A stretch of 64,000 nucleotides of DNA from Parahaliea mediterranea (GCF_017255185.1 NZ_JAFKCZ010000007.1:124001-188000), one strand, 5' to 3'. Numbered from the stretch's first letter, positions 10,307-21,403 are shown. Notes: generated by a model from the sequence alone, not told the origin. Numbers and translations: made by a program.

Positions 10307-11425
10307 TCAACGCCGGCTGTAACCCCCGACCTCTCGCCGCACCCGCCCGGCCAGCTCCAGGGCCGACAGCGCCGCCATCACCCGCGCCAGCGGCAGCTCA
10401 CCGTGACGGGCCAATTCGTCCACCGCGACGCAGCCGTCACCGATGAGCCGCAGCAGGCGCTCGTCGGCGCTGTCCTCCCGCGGATGCTCCACCGGAACCG
10501 GCGGCAGGCTCAATTCCCGCTGCAACCCCACCATGGCCTGCAACTCCAGCAGCAAATCGTCCACGCCCCGCACCAGCGCCGCGCCATCGCGCAACAGCTG
10601 CAGGCAACCGCGCCCCGCGGGATGGTAAATGGACCAGGGCAGGGCAAACACCTCCCGCCCCTGCTCCAGGGCGGTGCCGGCGGTAATCAGCGAGCCGCTG
10701 GGCAGCGCCGCCTCCACCACCAGCACCCCCAGCGACAGGCCGCTGATCACCCGGTTGCGGCGCGGGAAGTGTTCCCGCAAGGGCCCGCAACCGGGGGCGA
10801 ACTCCGTCACCAGGCAACCGCCGGCCAGCAGGTCCCGCGCCAGGGCGGCGTGGCGGCGCGGGTAGATCCGCTCGATACCGGTGGCCATCACCGCCACGCT
10901 GCCGCCACCGGCGTCCAGCGCGCCGCGATGCGCGGCGCCGTCGATTCCCAGGGCCAGGCCGCTGGTGACCACCAGGCCCGCGTCCGCCAGCGCCGCGGCC
11001 ATGTCCCGGGCCGCCCGCAACCCGGCGCTGCTGGCCCGGCGCGCGCCCACCACCGCCAGCTGCGGCCGCAGCAGCAGGTCGCCGTCGCCGCGCAGGTAGA
11101 GCAGTGGCGGCGGGTCGTGAATCGTGCGCAGCAGCGGCGGGTAGCCCTCGTCGGCCACGCACAGCACCCGCGCCGCAGCGGCCTCCAGCGCCGCCAGCTG
11201 GGCGTCCACATCGACCCGCGGATCGGCCGATCGGCCGCTGTCCCGCAACCGGTGAAAGCGCCCGGCCAGCCCCGGGGGCAGGCCGAGGGGCGGCCACCGG
11301 GCGGGGTCGGAGGCCCACAGGGCGTCCACGCCACCGCAGTGCCGCAGCAGCCGGCACAGGGCGCGCGAGCCGAGCCCGGGCAGCGTTTGCAACAACAGGC
11401 AGCGCCGGAGGTCATTGACACACAT
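10307..11425 (-). CDS. dprA: DNA processing protein DprA (Smf)
   Basis: 372 aa. DprA binds incoming single-stranded DNA in transformation and loads RecA. N-terminal SAM-like helical region (CVNDLRRCLLLQTLPGLGSRALCRLL), central Rossmann domain with VVGARRASSAGL, SGLALGIDGAAHRGAL and RRNRVISGLS, and a C-terminal winged helix (about residues 315-372). Several in-frame starts exist between 11446 and 11425; the last has AGGGA 8 nt upstream and is my choice. Together with the pilus chemosensory genes it leaves natural competence possible but not shown. Confidence 0.93.
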   Translation of the reverse strand: MCVNDLRRCLLLQTLPGLGSRALCRLLRHCGGVDALWASDPARWPPLGLPPGLAGRFHRLRDSGRSADPRVDVDAQLAALEAAAARVLCVADEGYPPLLRTIHDPPPLLYLRGDGDLLLRPQLAVVGARRASSAGLRAARDMAAALADAGLVVTSGLALGIDGAAHRGALDAGGGSVAVMATGIERIYPRRHAALARDLLAGGCLVTEFAPGCGPLREHFPRRNRVISGLSLGVLVVEAALPSGSLITAGTALEQGREVFALPWSIYHPAGRGCLQLLRDGAALVRGVDDLLLELQAMVGLQRELSLPPVPVEHPREDSADERLLRLIGDGCVAVDELARHGELPLARVMAALSALELAGRVRREVGGYSRR

Positions 11426-11549
11426 CGCCATCATCCCTGAAACCATTCCAGGCGCCCGCGAGGGCGCGGCGGTTACAGTGTGGCAAGTGCCGGACGGCGT
11501 GTCTTCGGTCTAAAGTGGTCGCGGGCCGGCCTCGCGGCCGGCGCCGGAA

Positions 11550-12575
11550 TCAGGGGTTTTTCACCTTGTCGCCCACCTTCAGCGGGTGGCTGGCCTTGAG
11601 CACCACCGCGTAGCTGGCCTTGTCGAAGGTCTCGAACACCATCGCCAGGCCGGCGCGGACATCGGGCAGGCGGACGTTGTTGCGTGCCACCTGGTCGAAG
11701 ACCAGCTCGCCCGCCTGGTAGATGGCGAGCACGTGACCGATCTCCAGCCCCTCGCGCTCGCCGCGATTGAGCACCACGATGTCCATGGTGCCAATCTGGG
11801 TGACGCCACCATCCACGGCGATCATGTAGCCGTCGGTGATATCCATCCCCGGCGCCCGGGGATAAAAGGTGGCGTCGAGTACACGCTCCTCGTTGGGCAG
11901 CAGGCGGTCGGTGATCCGCACCTCCTCGGAGACCCGGGTCACCTCCAGCTCGGTCACCTCGTCGTCATTGCCGCTGAGCAGGCGGGAGCTGCCGATATCC
12001 CGGGCCTGGTAACCCAGCAGCTCCTTGGTGACCGGGTCGCGGTAGGCGTCCCCCGCGCGGAAGATGCCGTAGGCCCGCTCGCCGTCGGGGAACGGCCCGC
12101 GGCCGAACACGCGATCGCCGGGCGCGCTGATCAGGCGGCCCTGGGACGCGGCCACCACGTAGGCGGAATTGTTGAGTTCACCGGCGTCGAGGATGCGATG
12201 GCGCAGCAGGAAGGCGCCGAGTTCGTCCAGGGGTATGGCCGGTATGGCGAGATCCAGCGGACTGACGCGCATGTTGGGCGACAGTTTCATGTCGCCGCGA
12301 CGCACCCGCAGGCGCGGCTGGCCATCCACCCACACCAGGTAGAGCTCATCGCCGGGATAGATCAGGTGGGGATTGTCGATCTGCGGGTTGACGTCCCACA
12401 GCTCCGGCCACAGCCAGGGCTTTTTCAGGTACATGCCGGAAATATCCCACAGGGTGTCGCCCTTTTTGACGGTGTAGGTTTCCGGTACGTGGTCGTTGAG
12501 TTCCGCCGCCCCCAGCGCGCCACCAGACAGCAGTGCCGCAATTAAAAGCAATCCCGAGAAAACCCTGCCTGTCAT
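11550..12575 (-). CDS. Secreted LysM peptidoglycan-binding protein
   Basis: 341 aa. Sec signal peptide at residues 1-23 (MTGRVFSGLLLIAALLSGGALGAAE). One LysM domain follows (about 30-82: YTVKKGDTLWDISGMY...NPHLIYPGDELYLV), then about 250 residues of uncharacterised beta-rich region, as in the family regularly found between dprA and def in gammaproteobacteria. Probably periplasmic and bound to the cell wall. The ATG at 12575 has AGGA just upstream and precedes the signal peptide; the frame is open farther but without a sensible leader. Divergent from def. Confidence 0.9.
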   Translation of the reverse strand: MTGRVFSGLLLIAALLSGGALGAAELNDHVPETYTVKKGDTLWDISGMYLKKPWLWPELWDVNPQIDNPHLIYPGDELYLVWVDGQPRLRVRRGDMKLSPNMRVSPLDLAIPAIPLDELGAFLLRHRILDAGELNNSAYVVAASQGRLISAPGDRVFGRGPFPDGERAYGIFRAGDAYRDPVTKELLGYQARDIGSSRLLSGNDDEVTELEVTRVSEEVRITDRLLPNEERVLDATFYPRAPGMDITDGYMIAVDGGVTQIGTMDIVVLNRGEREGLEIGHVLAIYQAGELVFDQVARNNVRLPDVRAGLAMVFETFDKASYAVVLKASHPLKVGDKVKNP

Positions 12576-12667
12576 TGTCCTGCCCCTGCCTGGCCTTGTT
12601 ATTGTCCGCTCGCTGCCCCGGACCCAGCCCGCACCCCGGGCGCTGGGCACACTTCCGCCGGCGGATG

Positions 12668-12673
12668 TATAAT
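12668..12673 (+). promoter_or_regulatory. Possible -10 box for def-fmt-rsmB
   Basis: TATAAT on the plus strand about 105 nt before the def start, in the divergent region between the LysM gene and def. No clear -35 element is seen, so the assignment is tentative. Confidence 0.35.
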
Positions 12674-12778
12674 TAACACCAGTTTGCGGTGGTCCTTCGC
12701 CACTGGCAAGTGCAAATGTTATTAATTCACTCAGGCCACCCGGCGCCGGGCGCGGCCTGCAAATCCCCCAGGTAGACG

Positions 12779-13285
12779 ATGGCCATACTCGAAATTCTCG
12801 AATTCCCCGACCCGCGGTTGCGCACCGTGGCCCAGCCCGTGGAGACCGTGGACGACCGCATCCGGGCGCTGATTGCGGACATGTTCGAGACCATGTACGA
12901 CGCGCCGGGCATCGGCCTGGCGGCGACCCAGGTGGATGTCCACCAGCGCATCCTGGTCATCGACGTCAGCGAGGACCATTCCCAGCCGCGGGTGTTCATC
13001 AACCCGGAGGTGACGGTGCTCGACCCGGAACTGGGCGAGTACGACGAGGGCTGCCTGTCGGTCCCCGGCTTCTACGAGACCGTCAACCGTCCGCGGCGGG
13101 TGCGGGTCACCGCCCTCGACCGCGACGGCGAGGAATTTACCCAGGAGCTGGAGGGTCTGCTGGCGATCTGCCTGCAGCATGAGATCGACCACCTCGACGG
13201 CAAGCTGTTCGTCGACTACCTGTCGCCCCTGAAGCGCCAGCGCATCCGCAAGAAGCTGGAAAAAGACCAGCGTCGGCGGGCCTGA
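12779..13285 (+). CDS. def: Peptide deformylase
   Basis: 168 aa. Removes the formyl group from nascent N-formyl-methionine peptides. All three class I motifs are intact: GIGLAATQ near residue 45, EGCLSVP near 90 (metal Cys) and QHEIDHLDG near 134 (two metal His and catalytic Glu). ATG at 12779 with AGGT at a suitable distance. First gene of def-fmt-rsmB; fmt starts 5 nt after the stop. Confidence 0.97.
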   Translation: MAILEILEFPDPRLRTVAQPVETVDDRIRALIADMFETMYDAPGIGLAATQVDVHQRILVIDVSEDHSQPRVFINPEVTVLDPELGEYDEGCLSVPGFYETVNRPRRVRVTALDRDGEEFTQELEGLLAICLQHEIDHLDGKLFVDYLSPLKRQRIRKKLEKDQRRRA

Positions 13286-13290
13286 ACTTC

Positions 13291-14256
13291 ATGCCGCAAT
13301 CGTCACTGCGCCTGATTTTCGCGGGCACCCCCGATTTTGCCGCCCACCATCTCGAGGCCCTGCTGGCCAGCGAACACGAGGTGATCGCGGTATACACGCA
13401 ACCGGACCGCCCCGCCGGGCGCGGCAAGAAGCTGCAGGCCAGCCCGGTCAAGCAGCGCGCCCTGGCCGCGGGCCTGCCGGTGCGGCAGCCCCCAAGCCTG
13501 CGCGACGCCGACGCCCAGCGCGAGCTGGCGGCCCTCGACGCCGACGCCATGATCGTGGTGGCCTACGGCCTCATCCTGCCCCAGGCGGTGCTCGACGCCC
13601 CGCGCCTGGGCTGCCTCAATGTCCACGCCTCGCTGCTGCCGCGCTGGCGCGGCGCGGCGCCGATCCAGCGCGCCATCGAGGCCGGTGACGCGGAGACCGG
13701 GGTCACCATCATGCAGATGGACGCCGGCCTCGACACCGGCGCCATGCTCACCACCGCGCGCTGCGGCATTGGCCCCGACACCACCGCGGCCAGCTTGCAC
13801 GACACCCTGGCGGAGCTCGGCGCGCCCTGCCTGTTGCGGGTACTCGAAGACCTGCCCGGCTATCGGGCCGCCGCGCGGCCCCAGGACGATGGCGAGGCCA
13901 CCTACGCCGCCAAGATTCTCAAGCCGGAGGCGAGGCTCGACTGGCGTCTCGACGCCGCGACCCTCGATCGCAAGGTGCGGGCCTTCAACCCCTTCCCGGT
14001 GTGCTTCAGCGAGCTCGACGGCCAGCGGGTCAAGGTCTGGCGCGCACAGCCCCTGGTCATGGCCGGCGGCGGCGACCCCGGCACCATCGTGCACTGCGAC
14101 CGCGAGGGCATCGACGTGGCCTGCGGCGACGGGCGCCTGCGCCTGCAGGCCCTGCAGCTGCCCGGCGGCCGGACGCTGGACGCCGCGGCGGTGCTCAATG
14201 CCCGGGGCGAACAGTTCGCCGTGGGCGCACGCTTCGCGCTCCCGGACGCCGACTGA
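13291..14256 (+). CDS. fmt: Methionyl-tRNA formyltransferase
   Basis: 321 aa. Formylates initiator Met-tRNA using 10-formyl-THF. N-terminal Rossmann domain with FAGTPDFAAHHL, the catalytic LNVHASLLPRWRGAAPI segment near residue 110, and a C-terminal OB-like tRNA-binding domain from about residue 205. Overlaps the rsmB start by one base (TGATG), indicating coupled translation. Confidence 0.97.
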   Translation: MPQSSLRLIFAGTPDFAAHHLEALLASEHEVIAVYTQPDRPAGRGKKLQASPVKQRALAAGLPVRQPPSLRDADAQRELAALDADAMIVVAYGLILPQAVLDAPRLGCLNVHASLLPRWRGAAPIQRAIEAGDAETGVTIMQMDAGLDTGAMLTTARCGIGPDTTAASLHDTLAELGAPCLLRVLEDLPGYRAAARPQDDGEATYAAKILKPEARLDWRLDAATLDRKVRAFNPFPVCFSELDGQRVKVWRAQPLVMAGGGDPGTIVHCDREGIDVACGDGRLRLQALQLPGGRTLDAAAVLNARGEQFAVGARFALPDAD

Positions 14257-15554
14257 TGGTGCTCGACTGTCGCGCCGCCGCCGCCCGCGTGCTGGCGGGA
14301 GTCATGAACGGGCAATCCCTCAACCAGGCACTGCCGCCGCAGCAGGGCAGGGTAGCGGGGCGCGATCGCGCCCTGCTGCAGGAGCTGTGTTACGGCAGCC
14401 TGCGCCACTGGCCGCGACTGGCCGGCCTGGCCGGCCAGTTGCTGGACAAACCCCTGCGCGACAAGGACCGCGACGTCTTCGCCCTGATCCTGGTCGGCCT
14501 CTACCAGCTCGCCGTCACCCGGGTGCCCGACCACGCCGCGGTGGCCGCCACGGTGGGCGCCACCCGGGCCTTGAACAAGGGCTGGGCCAGGGGCCTGGTC
14601 AACGCCCTGCTGCGCCGCTATCAACGCGAGCGGGACGCACTCGAGGGCGCGCTCGATCCGGCGGCGCGGGCGGCCCAGCCGCCGTGGCTGTACCGGCAAT
14701 TGCAGGATCAGTGGGGTGAGGCCACCGACGCCATCGCCGCGGCCGGCAACAGCCGGCCGCCGATGGTGCTGCGGGTCAACCTGGCGCGGATTCCCCGCGC
14801 GCAGTATCGGCAACAGCTGGCGGAGGCCGGCATCGCCAGCACCCCCGGCGACCTCGCCGCCAGCGCCCTCTACCTGGAGCGCGCGGTGGATGTCGGCGAA
14901 CTGCCCGGCTTCGCCGAGGGGCTGGCCAGCGTGCAGGACGAGGCGGCCCAACTGGCGGCGGAGCTGCTGGACTGCCGCGCCGGCGATCGGGTGCTGGACG
15001 CCTGCGCCGCCCCCGGGGGCAAGACCTGCCACATCCTCGAACGGAATCCACGCCCGGCGGCCCTGGTGGCGATGGAGGTCGACCCGGAGCGGGCCGCGCG
15101 CATCCGCGACAACCTGCGGCGCCTGGAGCTGGACGCGGAAGTGGTGGTGGCGGACGCCGCCCACCCGCCGGCAGACCTGGAGCCGGCGAGCTTCGATCGC
15201 ATCCTGGTGGACGCGCCCTGTTCCGCCACCGGCGTCATCCGCCGCCACCCCGACATCAAGCTGCTGCGGCGGGAAAGCGATATCGGCCAGCTGGCAGGCC
15301 AACAGGCCGCGATACTCGACGGGCTGTGGCCCCTGCTCAAGCCCGGGGGCCAACTGCTCTACGTCACCTGTTCGATCCTGGAGGCGGAGAACAGCGCCGT
15401 GGTGACCGACTTCATCGGCCGCAGGAATGACGCGCGCCTGGACCCGATAGCGGTACCCTGGGGCGAGGCCCGTCCCGGCGGGCGGCAGCTGCTGCCACGG
15501 GAAGGCGGCCCCGACGGCCTGTTTTTCGCCCGCCTGCTGCGCGGCGACGGATAG
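14256..15554 (+). CDS. rsmB: 16S rRNA (cytosine-967-C5) methyltransferase
   Basis: 432 aa. Methylates C967 of 16S rRNA. N-terminal NusB-like domain (about 1-140), then a SAM-binding domain with [10 protein letters not shown] near residue 248. Both catalytic cysteines are in place: DAPCSATG and [10 protein letters not shown]. The frame is open from 14001, but the ATG at 14256 overlaps the fmt stop and begins the NusB-like domain, so it is the real start. Confidence 0.96.
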   Translation: MVLDCRAAAARVLAGVMNGQSLNQALPPQQGRVAGRDRALLQELCYGSLRHWPRLAGLAGQLLDKPLRDKDRDVFALILVGLYQLAVTRVPDHAAVAATVGATRALNKGWARGLVNALLRRYQRERDALEGALDPAARAAQPPWLYRQLQDQWGEATDAIAAAGNSRPPMVLRVNLARIPRAQYRQQLAEAGIASTPGDLAASALYLERAVDVGELPGFAEGLASVQDEAAQLAAELLDCRAGDRVLDACAAPGGKTCHILERNPRPAALVAMEVDPERAARIRDNLRRLELDAEVVVADAAHPPADLEPASFDRILVDAPCSATGVIRRHPDIKLLRRESDIGQLAGQQAAILDGLWPLLKPGGQLLYVTCSILEAENSAVVTDFIGRRNDARLDPIAVPWGEARPGGRQLLPREGGPDGLFFARLLRGDG

Positions 15555-15655
15555 CCAATCGCGCCGGAGGACGCCATCGCGCTATACAGCCCCGGCGCCA
15601 GTGCTTACAATCCGCGGGTCGAAACCACAAAAACTTCCCACAAGGTCCGCGGGCC

Positions 15656-17032
15656 ATGAAGATCATTATTCTGGGGGCCGGTCAGGTCGGGGGCACGCTG
15701 GCCGAACACCTGGCCAACGAGCAGAATGACATCACCGTGGTCGACACCGACGCGGAGAAGCTGCGCACCCTGCAGGACCGGCTGGACATTGGCACCGTGG
15801 TCGGTGGCGCCTCCCACCCCAACACCCTGTACAAGGCCGGCGCCGACGACGCCGACATGCTGATCGCGGTCACCAACAGCGACGAGATCAACATGATGGC
15901 CTGCCAGGTGGCCCACACCCTGTACAACACCCCCACCAAGATCTCCCGGGTGCGCTCGCCCAACTACCTGGCCCACCAGGAGCAGCTGTTCAACCCCGGG
16001 AATGTGCCGGTGGACGTCATCATCGGCCCGGAGCAGCTGGTGACCAACAACATCCGCCAGCTGATCGGCAACCCCGGGGCGCTGCAGGTGCTGGACTTCG
16101 CCGACGGCAAGGTGCAGCTGGTGGCGGTGCGGGCCTACTACGGCGGCCCCATCGTGGGCCAGGAACTGCAGGAAATCCGCAAGCACATGCCCCAGGTGGA
16201 CACCCGGGTGGCCGCTATTTTCCGCCAGGACCGGCCGATCATTCCCGAGGGCAACACCGTGGTGGAGGTCGACGACGAGGTGTTCTTCATCGCCGCGCGC
16301 AAGCACATTCGCGCGGTGATGTCGGAGCTGCGCAAGGTCGACAAACCCTACAAGCGGGTGATGATCGCCGGCGGCGGCAACATCGGCGCCACCCTGGCCC
16401 AGAGCATCGACGGGCAGTACCAGGTCAAGGTCATCGAGAAGTCCTACAGCCGCTGCCGGGTGCTCTCCGAGCGCCTCAAGCACAGCATCGTGCTGTGCGG
16501 TAGCGCCGCGGAGCCACAGTTGCTGACGGCGGAAAACATCGAAAACACCGACGTGTTCTGCGCCCTCACCAACAACGACGAATCCAATATCATGATGTCC
16601 ATGCTCGCCAAGCGCATGGGCGCCAAGAAAGTCATCACCCTGATCACCAATTCCGCCTACGCCGAGCTGGTGGGCGACGAGATCGACATCGCCATCTCGC
16701 CGCAACAGATCACCATCGGCAGCCTGCTCACCCACGTGCGCCGGGGCGACATCAGCAATGTTCACTCCCTGCGTCGCGGCGCGGCCGAGGCCATTGAACT
16801 CACCGCCCACGGCGACGCCTACTCCTCCAAGGTGGTGGGCCGGCGACTGGACGAGATCAACCTGCCCGACGGCGTCACCATCGGCGCCATCGTGCGCGGG
16901 AGCGAGGTGCTGATCGCCCACGGCCATGTGGTGGTGGAACCCAACGACCACGTGATCCTGTTCCTGGTCGACCGCAGCCGCATCTCCGCGGTGGAAAAAC
17001 TGTTCGCGGTCGGCTTTGGGTTTTTCTCCTGA
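15656..17032 (+). CDS. trkA: Trk system potassium uptake regulator TrkA
   Basis: 458 aa. Cytoplasmic NAD(H)-binding gating protein of the Trk K+ uptake system. Two tandem RCK modules: the first begins [19 protein letters not shown], the second near residue 233 with [18 protein letters not shown]. Each is followed by an RCK_C domain. A G-rich stretch (AAGGTCCGCGGG) precedes the ATG. Directly followed by trkH (17 nt gap). Confidence 0.97.
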   Translation: MKIIILGAGQVGGTLAEHLANEQNDITVVDTDAEKLRTLQDRLDIGTVVGGASHPNTLYKAGADDADMLIAVTNSDEINMMACQVAHTLYNTPTKISRVRSPNYLAHQEQLFNPGNVPVDVIIGPEQLVTNNIRQLIGNPGALQVLDFADGKVQLVAVRAYYGGPIVGQELQEIRKHMPQVDTRVAAIFRQDRPIIPEGNTVVEVDDEVFFIAARKHIRAVMSELRKVDKPYKRVMIAGGGNIGATLAQSIDGQYQVKVIEKSYSRCRVLSERLKHSIVLCGSAAEPQLLTAENIENTDVFCALTNNDESNIMMSMLAKRMGAKKVITLITNSAYAELVGDEIDIAISPQQITIGSLLTHVRRGDISNVHSLRRGAAEAIELTAHGDAYSSKVVGRRLDEINLPDGVTIGAIVRGSEVLIAHGHVVVEPNDHVILFLVDRSRISAVEKLFAVGFGFFS

Positions 17033-17049
17033 GCCGCCGTCGATAGCAC

Positions 17050-18498
17050 ATGCATTTCAGCACCACATTCCGTGTCCTGGGCATCCTGCTGATGCTGTTC
17101 AGCAGCACCATGCTGCTGCCCCTGGTGATCGCGCTGATCGCCGACGACCACACCGTCACCGGCTTCCTCACCGCGCTGGTGTTCACCTTCCTGTCCGGCC
17201 TGCTGATGTGGGCGCCGGCCCACGGCACCCGTCGCGAACTGCGCATTCGCGACGGCTTTTTGATCACCTCCCTGTTCTGGACCGTACTGAGCCTGTTCGG
17301 GGCGCTGCCCTTTTACATTACCGAGGGCATCGAACTGAGCCCGGTGGAGGCCATCTTCGAGTCCGTTTCCGGGCTCACCACCACCGGCGCCACGGTGATC
17401 ACCGGCCTCGATACGCTGCCCCACTCGATCTTGATCTACCGCCAGATGCTGCAGTGGCTGGGGGGCATCGGCATCATCGTGGTCGCGGTGGCGGTGCTGC
17501 CGATGCTGGGCATTGGCGGCATGCAGCTGTACCGGGCGGAAATTCCCGGTCCCTCCAAGGACTCCAAGCTCACCCCGCGTATCACCGAAACCGCAAAGGC
17601 CCTGTTCCTGGTCTACCTGAGCCTGACCGCGGTCTGCGCGCTGTCCTACTACATCGCCGGCATGAGCGCCTTCGACGCCATCTGTCACGCTTTCTCGACG
17701 GTGGCCATCGGCGGCTTCTCCACCCACGATGCCAGCATGGCCTGGTTCGACAACAACATCATCCTGGTGCTGTGCAGCCTGTTCATGTGCATCTCCGCGG
17801 TGAACTTCGGCCTGCACTTCCTGGCCTGGCGGCGGCGCTCACTGGGCCTGTATCGCAATGATTCGGAGACCAAGTTCTTCGCCGGAACCGTGCTGGTATG
17901 CATCACCATCACCTGCAGTTTTTTGGTGCTCTCGGGCACCATCGAGCCGGCGGACGCCCTGGTGCACGGCATGTTCCAGGCCGTTTCGATCGCCACCACC
18001 ACCGGTTTCGCCAGCGAGAATTTCGCCGCCTGGCCCACCTTCCTGCCGGTGATGCTGCTGATGTTTTCCTTCATGGGCGGCTGCGTGGGCTCCACCGGGG
18101 GCGGCATCAAGGCCATGCGCCTGATGCTGATCTACAAGCAGGGCATCCGCGAGCTCAAGCAGCTGGTACACCCCCAGGCGGTGATTCCGCTGAAGACCGG
18201 CAAGCAGCGGGTGGAAGCCGCGGTGGTGAGCGCGGTGTGGAGTTTTTTCGCGGTGTACATGTTCGCCTTCATCACCATCATGCTGCTGTTGATGGCCACC
18301 GGGCTGGATTTCCTCACCGCCTTTTCCGCCGTGGCGGCGTCGCTGAACAACCTCGGCCCGGGCCTGGGGGACGTCGCCGCCAACTACGCCGGCATCAACG
18401 AAGCCGCCAAGGGCCTGCTGTGCTTCGCCATGCTGCTGGGGCGCCTGGAGGTCTTCACCCTGCTGGTGCTGTTCACGCCGATGTTCTGGCGCATGTAA
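17050..18498 (+). CDS. trkH: Trk potassium uptake channel subunit TrkH
   Basis: 482 aa, 10-12 membrane helices. Forms the K+ pore with TrkA. The four pore loops are visible: SGLTTTGATVITGLD near residue 112, TVAIGGFSTHD near 218, VSIATTTGFASENF near 315, and SLNNLGPGLGDV near 434. Each contains the filter glycine. Ends 55 nt before the convergent djlA; a weak hairpin in between may terminate both. Confidence 0.97.
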   Translation: MHFSTTFRVLGILLMLFSSTMLLPLVIALIADDHTVTGFLTALVFTFLSGLLMWAPAHGTRRELRIRDGFLITSLFWTVLSLFGALPFYITEGIELSPVEAIFESVSGLTTTGATVITGLDTLPHSILIYRQMLQWLGGIGIIVVAVAVLPMLGIGGMQLYRAEIPGPSKDSKLTPRITETAKALFLVYLSLTAVCALSYYIAGMSAFDAICHAFSTVAIGGFSTHDASMAWFDNNIILVLCSLFMCISAVNFGLHFLAWRRRSLGLYRNDSETKFFAGTVLVCITITCSFLVLSGTIEPADALVHGMFQAVSIATTTGFASENFAAWPTFLPVMLLMFSFMGGCVGSTGGGIKAMRLMLIYKQGIRELKQLVHPQAVIPLKTGKQRVEAAVVSAVWSFFAVYMFAFITIMLLLMATGLDFLTAFSAVAASLNNLGPGLGDVAANYAGINEAAKGLLCFAMLLGRLEVFTLLVLFTPMFWRM

Positions 18499-18553
18499 CC
18501 TGCGCCGGGCCCAACAGGCTGCTGCACAGCAACCTGCTTGGGGCCGGAACGCC

Positions 18554-19342
18554 TCAGGCGCCGCGGTGCTTGCGGATCATCTCGTAGGCCGACTGGATCT
18601 CCTGGGACTTCTCGGTGGCCAGCTTCACCATGTCGTCGGGCACGCCGCGGGCGATAAGCTTGTCCGGGTGGTTCTCGCTCATCAGTTTGCGGTAGGCCCG
18701 CTTCAACTCCTTGTCGCCGATATCGCGATCGACCCCCAGCGCGGCGTAGGCGTCGTCGAGGCTGGTGCCGGGCTCCGCGGTGCCGCCGCTGTGGCCGTGG
18801 AAGTGCGCCTGGGCCTGGGCCATGCGCAGCAGCTGATCGAGCTGGGCCTGGCCGATGCCCATCAGCCGCGCGATGCGACCCAGCGCCTCCCGCTCCGCCG
18901 CGTCCAGTTTGTTGTCCGCCAGCGCCAGCGACACCAGGAACAACAGCAGGGTGGACTGCAGTTGCCTCTGCGCGCGGCACAGCTCCAGGAACTGCGCCAC
19001 CACCGGCTCGGGCTGGAAGTCCGGGGCGGCGCCGCGGCGGAACAGCTCGATGGCCTGCCGGCGCTGCTGCGCGTTGAGCCCCATCTGCTGGATCACCTGC
19101 TCGGTGTGCGCGATTTCCTCTTCCGAGATGCGGCCGTCGGCCTTGGCCAGGAAGCCCTGCAGCAGGAAGGTGGTATCAAAAAAGTTCTGCTTGATGCGCG
19201 CGATCTGCTCCGGGGAGCCGAACTGCAGGGTTGTCGACAGGCCGCGATCAAACAGGTGGCCGAGCGCCACCCCCAGCACCAGGCCGATGGGGCCGCCCAA
19301 CACCAGCCCGAGCAGGCCGGCGATCAATTTGCCGTAAAACAT
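18554..19342 (-). CDS. djlA: Membrane-anchored co-chaperone DjlA
   Basis: 262 aa. One N-terminal membrane helix rich in Gly (KLIAGLLGLVLGGPIGLVLGVALG), a TerB-like domain (about 55-165, with DGRISEEEIAHTEQVIQQMGL), a short linker and a C-terminal J domain with the HPD motif (ENHPDKLIARG). DjlA-type proteins stimulate DnaK at the inner membrane. Lies 7 nt downstream of the lpxL-like gene. Confidence 0.94.
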   Translation of the reverse strand: MFYGKLIAGLLGLVLGGPIGLVLGVALGHLFDRGLSTTLQFGSPEQIARIKQNFFDTTFLLQGFLAKADGRISEEEIAHTEQVIQQMGLNAQQRRQAIELFRRGAAPDFQPEPVVAQFLELCRAQRQLQSTLLLFLVSLALADNKLDAAEREALGRIARLMGIGQAQLDQLLRMAQAQAHFHGHSGGTAEPGTSLDDAYAALGVDRDIGDKELKRAYRKLMSENHPDKLIARGVPDDMVKLATEKSQEIQSAYEMIRKHRGA

Positions 19343-19349
19343 GGCTCTC

Positions 19350-20246
19350 CTATTTCAGGTCCGCGTACACGCCAGGCCCCTCTTTGGGCCTGATCTTGAA
19401 GCGCTTGTATTCCCACTGGTACTGGGCGGGGCAGTCGCGCAGGCAGTCCTCCACCCCGCGATTGAGGGCCGCCAGCGAGGTGGCGGTATCGTCGCTGTAG
19501 ATGTCCTCGTCCGCCGGGCGGTAGCACACCACCCAGCCGCCCGGCACCCGCCGGCCGTAACCGAACAGGGCCAGCGCGCCGGTGCGGCGGATCATGTTGC
19601 TGGCCAGGGTGCCGGTGAAGCAGCGCACCCCCATGAAGTGGCTGTTCATGCCCGACCCCACGTCCCGGGGACACTGGTCGGGCAAAATGCCGGAGATATG
19701 GCCGCCGCGCACGCTTTTCAACAGGCGCGCAAGGCCGCGGCTGTCGGTGGGCACCAGGGTGGCGCCGCTACGCTGGCGCGCCCGGCGGATCATCGCGTCC
19801 AGGTCGCGGAGGTGGGGCGGTTCATAGAGCGACACCGTCGGCCCCAGCGTGGCCAGGTGCAGGCCGGTGACTTCCCAATTGCCCAGGTGGGGCGCCAGCA
19901 CGATCACGCCGCGGCCGGCGGCCTGGGCGTCCCGCACCAGGTCCGCGCCCTCCACCGCGAGAATATGGCGCTGCAACCACGGCCACCCGCGCAGCCACAC
20001 ATGGCCCATTTCCGCCGCCAACTCGGCGGTGGCGGCCAGGCTGTCCCGGGCCAGGCGCTGGCGCCGGGGGGCGTCGAGTCCGGGAAAGGCCAGCTCGATA
20101 TTGCGCTCGGTAACCCGGCGGCTGGCGCCGCGCAGGGGCCAGTACAGCGCCGCCGCGCAGCGCCCGAGCCAGCGCGCGACGCCCAGCGGCAAACAGGCGC
20201 AAAGGCGCAGCAGAACCCTGACCGGCAGGGCCTTGATTTGATCCAT
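19350..20246 (-). CDS. lpxL: Lipid A lauroyl/myristoyl acyltransferase (LpxL/HtrB family)
   Basis: 298 aa. Transfers a secondary acyl chain from acyl-ACP to lipid A on the inner membrane. N-terminal hydrophobic anchor (about 10-40), then the acyltransferase motif HLGNWE (the family's H-x4-D/E) near residue 119. The later conserved [13 protein letters not shown] and [12 protein letters not shown] segments are present. Which late acyltransferase it is (LpxL, LpxM or LpxP type) cannot be fixed from sequence. Operon with djlA. Confidence 0.9.
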   Translation of the reverse strand: MDQIKALPVRVLLRLCACLPLGVARWLGRCAAALYWPLRGASRRVTERNIELAFPGLDAPRRQRLARDSLAATAELAAEMGHVWLRGWPWLQRHILAVEGADLVRDAQAAGRGVIVLAPHLGNWEVTGLHLATLGPTVSLYEPPHLRDLDAMIRRARQRSGATLVPTDSRGLARLLKSVRGGHISGILPDQCPRDVGSGMNSHFMGVRCFTGTLASNMIRRTGALALFGYGRRVPGGWVVCYRPADEDIYSDDTATSLAALNRGVEDCLRDCPAQYQWEYKRFKIRPKEGPGVYADLK

Positions 20247-20407
20247 GGATACTCATCTCTCGGTCGCGCCCGCGGTGGCCACCGGGTGCCGCTCGCGCGC
20301 GGCCGCCACCGGGTCTCGTCACCGCGCGATTTCACCGGAAACCACCGCGGGGGCGGGACTACGCCAGCGACGGGCGAAAGCGCGTATTATGCAGTGTTAA
20401 GAGCCTG

Positions 20408-20413
20408 TATAAT
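20408..20413 (+). promoter_or_regulatory. Possible -10 box for glyQS
   Basis: A perfect TATAAT 33 nt before the GTG chosen for glyQ. A start of transcription near 20420 would leave the upstream ATG (20429) almost leaderless, which supports the GTG at 20447. No good -35 hexamer is visible. Confidence 0.4.
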
Positions 20414-20446
20414 ACCCGGCTTTTTGCCATGCCCGCAGGTGCGAAC

Positions 20447-21403
20447 GTGTCACAGAATCAGCGGAAAACACTGACTTTTCAGGAACTTATACTTCGTCTA
20501 CAGCAGTACTGGGCGGAGCGGGGCTGCGTGGTGCTGCAGCCCCTGGACATGGAGGTGGGCGCCGGCACCTTCCACCCGGCGACCTTTCTGCGCGCGGTCG
20601 GCCCGGAGAACTGGAACGCCGCCTACGTCCAGCCCAGCCGCCGCCCCACCGACGGGCGCTACGGCGAGAACCCCAACCGCCTGCAGCACTACTACCAGTT
20701 CCAGGTCGTGATGAAGCCCTCGCCGGCGGAGTTCCAGCAGCTGTACCTGGATTCCCTCGCGGCGCTGGGCATCGACAGCGCGGTGCACGATATCCGCTTC
20801 GTCGAGGACAACTGGGAGTCCCCGACCCTGGGCGCCTGGGGCCTGGGCTGGGAGGTGTGGCTCAACGGCATGGAGGTCACCCAGTTCACCTATTTCCAGC
20901 AGGCCGGGGGCCTGGAATGCTACCCGGTGACCGGGGAAATCACCTACGGCATCGAGCGCATCGCCATGTACCTGCAGGGCGTGGACAGCATCTACGACCT
21001 GGTGTGGGCCGAGGGCCCGGCGGGCGCGGTGACCTACGGCGACGTGTTCCACCAGAACGAGGTGGAGATGTCGCGCTACAACTTCGAGGAGGCGGATACC
21101 CGCTTCCTGTTCACCCAGTTCGACCACTGCGAGGCCGAGGCCCTGCGGCTGGTGGAAAAAGACCTGCCCCTGCCCGCCTATGAAATGGTGATGAAGGCCT
21201 CCCACACCTTCAACCTGCTCGACGCCCGCCACGCGATCTCGGTCACCGAGCGCCAGCGCTTCATCCTGCGGGTGCGCAGCCTGGCCCGCGCCGTGGCCCA
21301 AGGCTACCTGCGCACCCGGGCCGCCCTCGGCTTCCCGATGGCCGAGCCGACCCTGGCCAAAGAAACCCTGGACAAACTGCACGCGGAGGCCGCCGAAGCA
21401 TGA
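20447..21403 (+). CDS. glyQ: Glycyl-tRNA synthetase alpha subunit
   Basis: 318 aa. Catalytic class II core of the alpha2beta2 glycyl-tRNA synthetase. Strong family match throughout: [57 protein letters not shown], and [21 protein letters not shown] prefer the GTG start (AGG at 7 nt); an in-frame ATG at 20429 would add six residues. Overlaps glyS by 4 nt (ATGA). Confidence 0.96.
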   Translation: MSQNQRKTLTFQELILRLQQYWAERGCVVLQPLDMEVGAGTFHPATFLRAVGPENWNAAYVQPSRRPTDGRYGENPNRLQHYYQFQVVMKPSPAEFQQLYLDSLAALGIDSAVHDIRFVEDNWESPTLGAWGLGWEVWLNGMEVTQFTYFQQAGGLECYPVTGEITYGIERIAMYLQGVDSIYDLVWAEGPAGAVTYGDVFHQNEVEMSRYNFEEADTRFLFTQFDHCEAEALRLVEKDLPLPAYEMVMKASHTFNLLDARHAISVTERQRFILRVRSLARAVAQGYLRTRAALGFPMAEPTLAKETLDKLHAEAAEA